From positions 1 through 8,943 of the forward strand of contig JAQGLH010000239.1 in NCBI GenBank assembly GCA_028293005.1: a stretch of 8,943 nt of DNA, written 5' to 3'. The notes below the pieces were generated by a model that was not told the DNA's origin, searched no databases, and worked only from the letters and a program-made list of their open reading frames with translations. Below are positions 5,991 to 8,943 of the stretch, in pieces (within the stretch, counting starts at the first letter, position 1; each line of letters begins with the position of its first letter). The DNA is from Alphaproteobacteria bacterium. GTDB lineage: Bacteria; Pseudomonadota; Alphaproteobacteria; Sphingomonadales; Sphingomonadaceae. The position numbers and the translations under genes were made by a program.

Positions 5991-6560
5991 ATGGCGACGG
6001 TTGAACATACCGAACAAGCGGCCGGAGGCTCGTCGGACGACGGCGTGCGCCGCCGGGACTTCATCAATATCGCGGCGGTGAGTTTTGCCGGCGTCGGCGC
6101 GGTGGCGACCCTCTATCCGCTGATCAATCAGATGAACCCGTCTGCCGACATCCTCGCGCTCGCATCGATCGAGGTCGATATCTCGAAGATCCAGGCCGGC
6201 CAGGCGATCAAGTCGATCTGGCGCAAGCAGCCGATCTTCATCCGCAACCTGATGCCGAAGGAAATCCAGGCCGCCAATGCGGTGCCGTTGTCGACGCTGC
6301 GCGATCCCCAGACGCTTGCCGAGCGCACCAAGCCCGGCCACGCCAATTGGCTGATCACGCTCGGTGTCTGCACCCATCTGGGCTGCGTTCCGCTCGGCGC
6401 TGCGGAAGGCGAGAATCGCGGTGATTTCGGCGGCTATTTCTGCCCCTGCCACGGCTCGCACTACGATACTGCGGCGCGCATCCGCAAAGGCCCGGCACCC
6501 CGCAATCTCGAAGTGCCGGCCTATGAATTCAAATCCGACACTGTCGTTCAGATCGGCTGA
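5991..6560 (+). CDS. petA: Ubiquinol-cytochrome c reductase, Rieske iron-sulfur subunit
   Basis: This is the Rieske 2Fe-2S subunit of the bc1 complex; it takes the first electron from ubiquinol at the Qo site and passes it to cytochrome c1. The 189-residue product has a twin-arginine signal anchor ([10 protein letters not shown], 20-29) followed by one membrane segment (about 28-46), as expected for Tat-dependent insertion. The cluster boxes are CTHLGC (127-132) and CPCHGSH (151-157). Ligands are Cys127, His129, Cys151 and His154, and Cys132-Cys153 form the usual disulfide. Two ATGs lie in tandem; the second (5991) is preferred because AAGGG is 5 bases from it but only 2 from the ATG at 5988. 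First gene of the operon, 11 bases before petB. Also known as fbcF. Confidence 0.97.
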   Translation: MATVEHTEQAAGGSSDDGVRRRDFINIAAVSFAGVGAVATLYPLINQMNPSADILALASIEVDISKIQAGQAIKSIWRKQPIFIRNLMPKEIQAANAVPLSTLRDPQTLAERTKPGHANWLITLGVCTHLGCVPLGAAEGENRGDFGGYFCPCHGSHYDTAARIRKGPAPRNLEVPAYEFKSDTVVQIG

Positions 6561-6571
6561 GGTATCAGAGA

Positions 6572-7867
6572 ATGAGCTTTCCCTGGGCGGAACAATATAA
6601 TCCCAAATCGCCGCTCATGCGGTGGATCGACGAACGGCTGCCGCTTCCGCGGCTCGTGTTCGGCGCCGTCGGCGGCGGCTATCCGGTTCCGCGCAACCTC
6701 AACCATTTCTGGAACTTCGGCGTCCTCGCCGGCGTCGCGCTGACCATCCAGATCGTCACCGGCATCGTCCTGGCGATGCATTATGCGCCGGCCGGCGTGC
6801 TTGCGTTCGACTCCGTCGAGCACATCATGCGCGACGTCAACCAGGGCTGGCTGCTGCGCTATGCGCACTCCAATGGCGCGAGCTTCTTCTTCATCGTCAC
6901 CTACATCCACATCTTCCGCGGCCTTTATTACGGATCGTACAAGGCGCCGCGCGAGGTGGTATGGTTCCTCGGGCTGGTCATCTTCCTGCTGATGATGGCA
7001 ACCGCGTTCATGGGCTATGTGCTGCCGTGGGGCCAAATGAGCTTCTGGGGCGCGAAGGTGATCACCGGCCTGTTCGGCGCGATCCCGCTGGTCGGCGAGC
7101 CGGTCCAGCATTGGCTGCTCGGCGGCTATGCCCCGGACAATGCAGCCCTGAACCGGTTCTTCTCACTGCACTATCTGCTGCCGTTCGTGATTGCAGGGGT
7201 GATCATCCTCCACATCTGGGCTCTGCACATCCCGGGTTCGGGCAATCCGACCGGGGTCGACGTCAAGACCCCGCAGGATACCGTGCCCTTCCATCCTTAT
7301 TATACCGCCAAGGACGGCTTCGGCCTCGGCCTGTTCCTGATCGCGCTCGCCGCGGTCGTCTTCTTCGCGCCGAACTATCTCGGGCATGCCGACAATTACA
7401 TCCCGGCCAACCCGCTCTCGACGCCGTCGCATATCGTTCCCGAATGGTATTTCTGGCCATTCTACGCGATCTTGCGCGCGTTCACGGTCGATTTCATCCT
7501 GCCCGCGAAGCTGTGGGGCGTGATCGCGATGTTCTCGTCGATCCTGCTGCTTTTCTTCCTGCCGTGGCTGGACAGTTCGCCGGTGCGCTCGGGCAGCTAC
7601 CGTCCGCGGTTCCGGCAGTTCTTCTGGATCCTGCTGATCGACGTGGCGATCCTCGGCTATTGCGGCGGCGCGCCGGCGGAAGAGCCCTATGTGATGATCA
7701 GCCAGGCCGCGACCATGTATTATTTCGCACATTTTCTCATCATCCTGCCGGTGCTCTCGGCAATCGAGCGCACCTTGCCGTTGCCCAATTCCATCTCGGA
7801 ATCGGTGCTCCACGGTGAAGCGGCAGAAGCGGCGCCATACGGCAGCCGCGTTGCACCGGCTGAATAA
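6572..7867 (+). CDS. petB: Cytochrome b subunit of the bc1 complex
   Basis: Cytochrome b is the membrane core of the bc1 complex and holds haems bL and bH and the Qo and Qi quinone sites. The full-length 431-residue protein has eight membrane helices. The haem ligands are His99 and His200 (bL) and His113 and His214 (bH), two positions shifted from the Rhodobacter capsulatus numbering I remember. The Qo-site motif PEWY is at 290-293. [14 protein letters not shown] (148-161) and the conserved N-terminal region around residue 45 are intact. After the last helix there is a short polar tail ([16 protein letters not shown], then about 6 residues). GAGG lies 9 bases before the ATG. It is a single-polypeptide cytochrome b of the proteobacterial type, not the split b6/subunit IV form. 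Also known as fbcB. Confidence 0.98.
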   Translation: MSFPWAEQYNPKSPLMRWIDERLPLPRLVFGAVGGGYPVPRNLNHFWNFGVLAGVALTIQIVTGIVLAMHYAPAGVLAFDSVEHIMRDVNQGWLLRYAHSNGASFFFIVTYIHIFRGLYYGSYKAPREVVWFLGLVIFLLMMATAFMGYVLPWGQMSFWGAKVITGLFGAIPLVGEPVQHWLLGGYAPDNAALNRFFSLHYLLPFVIAGVIILHIWALHIPGSGNPTGVDVKTPQDTVPFHPYYTAKDGFGLGLFLIALAAVVFFAPNYLGHADNYIPANPLSTPSHIVPEWYFWPFYAILRAFTVDFILPAKLWGVIAMFSSILLLFFLPWLDSSPVRSGSYRPRFRQFFWILLIDVAILGYCGGAPAEEPYVMISQAATMYYFAHFLIILPVLSAIERTLPLPNSISESVLHGEAAEAAPYGSRVAPAE

Positions 7868-7881
7868 GGGGTAGACTGACC

Positions 7882-8802
7882 ATGGTGGTTCGCGTGATCG
7901 GCTTTCTGGTCGGCCTCGGCTTTGTCGTGGTGGCGGCCTGGTCGCTGCTGTGGGGCGCTATCGGCTATATCGGCGATCCGCCCAAGCCGACCGTGGAGCA
8001 TCGCTTCCACCATCACCCCAAACCGCTTGCGCTCGCCAGCGACGGCCCGCTCGGCCGTTTCGACCGTGCCCAGCTCCAGCGCGGCTTCCAGGTCTATAAG
8101 GAAGTCTGCTCGGCGTGCCACAGCATCCACCTGGTGTCGTTCCGCGACCTCGCGGATCTTGGCTACAGCGAGCCCGAGGTGAAGGCGATCGCCAACCAGT
8201 GGCAGATCGAGGTTCCCGACATCAATCCGGACACCGGCGAGCCGGCGACGCGCAAGGCCCTTGCCGCTGACCGCTTCCCGTCCCCTTATGCCAATGAGGT
8301 CGCCGCTCGCGCCGCGAACAACAACGCCGCGCCGCCCGATCTTTCGCTGATGACCAAGGCCCGCGAGGGCGGCGCGGCCTATGTCCATTCGCTGTTGACC
8401 GGCTATCAGAATCCGCCGGCCAACCTGCCGAAGGAGTCGCTCCCCGGCCCGAACCTCCACTACAATCCCTATTTCGCGAACCTCAACATCGCGATGCCGC
8501 CGCCGCTGGTGGCGGAGGGTCAGGTCACCTTCGCCGACGGCACCAAGCCGACGGTCGACCAGATGGCGAAGGACGTCTCGGCGTTCCTCGTCTGGACCGC
8601 GGAGCCGAAGCTGGAGAATCGCCACCGTGCCGGCCTCGCCGTCCTCGCGTTTCTCGTGATCGCGACGATCCTTGCCTATCTGTCGTACCGCAACATCTGG
8701 TCTGGCATGAAGGATAGGGCAGTCCGCGCGACTGGTCCGCTCGATCCTGAGAATATGGCCAAGCGCGAGGCAGCAAGCCGCGACGCGGGGATCGAAGGCT
8801 AA
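7882..8802 (+). CDS. petC: Cytochrome c1 subunit of the bc1 complex
   Basis: Cytochrome c1 carries electrons from the Rieske centre to a soluble or membrane-bound cytochrome c. The 306-residue protein has one c-type haem site CSACH (76-80), the axial ligand Met205 in AMPPPL, the conserved stretch AANNNAAPPDLS (144-155), and a C-terminal membrane anchor at about 249-268 followed by a basic cytoplasmic tail. The N terminus has a hydrophobic segment (5-29) but no clear AxA cleavage site before GDPPKPTVEH, so it may act as an uncleaved anchor. A histidine-rich patch RFHHHPKP lies at 41-48. AAGGGG lies about 10 bases before the ATG, a rather long spacing. Last gene of the operon, 14 bases after petB, followed by a terminator. 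Also known as fbcC. Confidence 0.97.
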   Translation: MVVRVIGFLVGLGFVVVAAWSLLWGAIGYIGDPPKPTVEHRFHHHPKPLALASDGPLGRFDRAQLQRGFQVYKEVCSACHSIHLVSFRDLADLGYSEPEVKAIANQWQIEVPDINPDTGEPATRKALAADRFPSPYANEVAARAANNNAAPPDLSLMTKAREGGAAYVHSLLTGYQNPPANLPKESLPGPNLHYNPYFANLNIAMPPPLVAEGQVTFADGTKPTVDQMAKDVSAFLVWTAEPKLENRHRAGLAVLAFLVIATILAYLSYRNIWSGMKDRAVRATGPLDPENMAKREAASRDAGIEG

Positions 8803-8818
8803 GCCTCGCGGATCTCCA

Positions 8819-8863
8819 GCCAGGAGCCTCGGACCGTCAAACGGTCTGAGGCGCCTGGTTCTT
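8819..8863 (+). terminator. Terminator of the petABC operon
   Basis: A long hairpin begins 17 bases after the petC stop. GCCTCGGACCGT (8826-8837) pairs with ACGGTCTGAGGC (8841-8852) around a CAA loop with one G-U pair. After an A/G mismatch the stem continues with CCAGG (8820-8824) against CCTGG (8854-8858). The plus-strand side is followed by TTCTTC, a short and impure T run. The strength of the stem makes a terminator or a 3'-end stabiliser likely. Confidence 0.8.
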
Positions 8864-8883
8864 CGCGTACGACTGTGGGTGCG

Positions 8884-8900
8884 GGCATCGACGCGATGCC
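8884..8900. repeat. Short perfect inverted repeat
   Basis: GGCATCG and CGATGCC flank a 3-base centre (ACG). No T run follows on either strand, so it is not a terminator. It could be an operator for a gene starting beyond the right edge, or chance. The rest of 8864-8943 shows no gene I can support. Confidence 0.35.
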
Positions 8901-8943
8901 GCGCGGCGAACAATCTCGACCGAGCGACCTCAAGGCTTGATCG

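Noticed and set aside
7720..8913. Long minus-strand frame of 397 codons opposite petC.
   Set aside because: Its composition (Arg, Asp, His, Gly) is the mirror of petC and the end of petB, both of which are certain genes.
8799..8943. Minus-strand open frame ending in ...VRGSWLEIREA with its stop over the petC stop, possibly the 3' end of a leftward gene.
   Set aside because: It would run through the petABC terminator stem, has no recognisable protein feature, and a 48-codon open frame is unremarkable at this G+C content.

Overview
The window looks like ordinary chromosomal DNA of an alphaproteobacterium, most likely of the order Sphingomonadales. I base this on the high G+C coding style, the close match of the Rieske protein and cytochrome c1 to sphingomonad forms as I remember them, and the mix of housekeeping genes; no database search was possible. 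I see no transposase, integrase, phage gene, CRISPR array, tRNA or rRNA.

Left part (1-2290). The first 25 bases hold the start of a gene running leftward out of the window, with a CtrA-like box upstream of it. A rightward intrinsic terminator at 188-219 and about 200 bases of apparently gene-free DNA come before queC (7-cyano-7-deazaguanine synthase). QueC converges, with overlapping stop codons, on a leftward gene for an exported protein of unknown function. Upstream of that is a small leftward lipoprotein gene with its own very strong terminator.

Middle part (2384-4517). lipB (octanoyltransferase) runs leftward and is divergent from a rightward polytopic membrane protein gene. That gene converges on a leftward GNAT acetyltransferase, the last gene of the next operon.

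Right part (3912-8863). Two divergent operons share a 190-base control region. Leftward is trmL-hemF-GNAT, whose cistrons overlap by 4 and 10 bases: tRNA wobble methylation, oxygen-dependent haem synthesis and an acetyltransferase. Rightward is petA-petB-petC, the complete three-subunit cytochrome bc1 complex (Rieske Fe-S protein, cytochrome b, cytochrome c1), with gaps of 11 and 14 bases and a strong terminator after petC. HemF supplies haem under aerobic conditions and bc1 consumes both b- and c-type haem, so the divergent layout makes functional sense.

No clearly new multi-gene system is visible. The least explained items are the four-cysteine exported protein, the Asp/Thr/Asn/Met-rich lipoprotein without Lys or Arg in its mature part, the transcribed element ending at 219, and a 15-bp tandem duplication at the hemF/GNAT junction.
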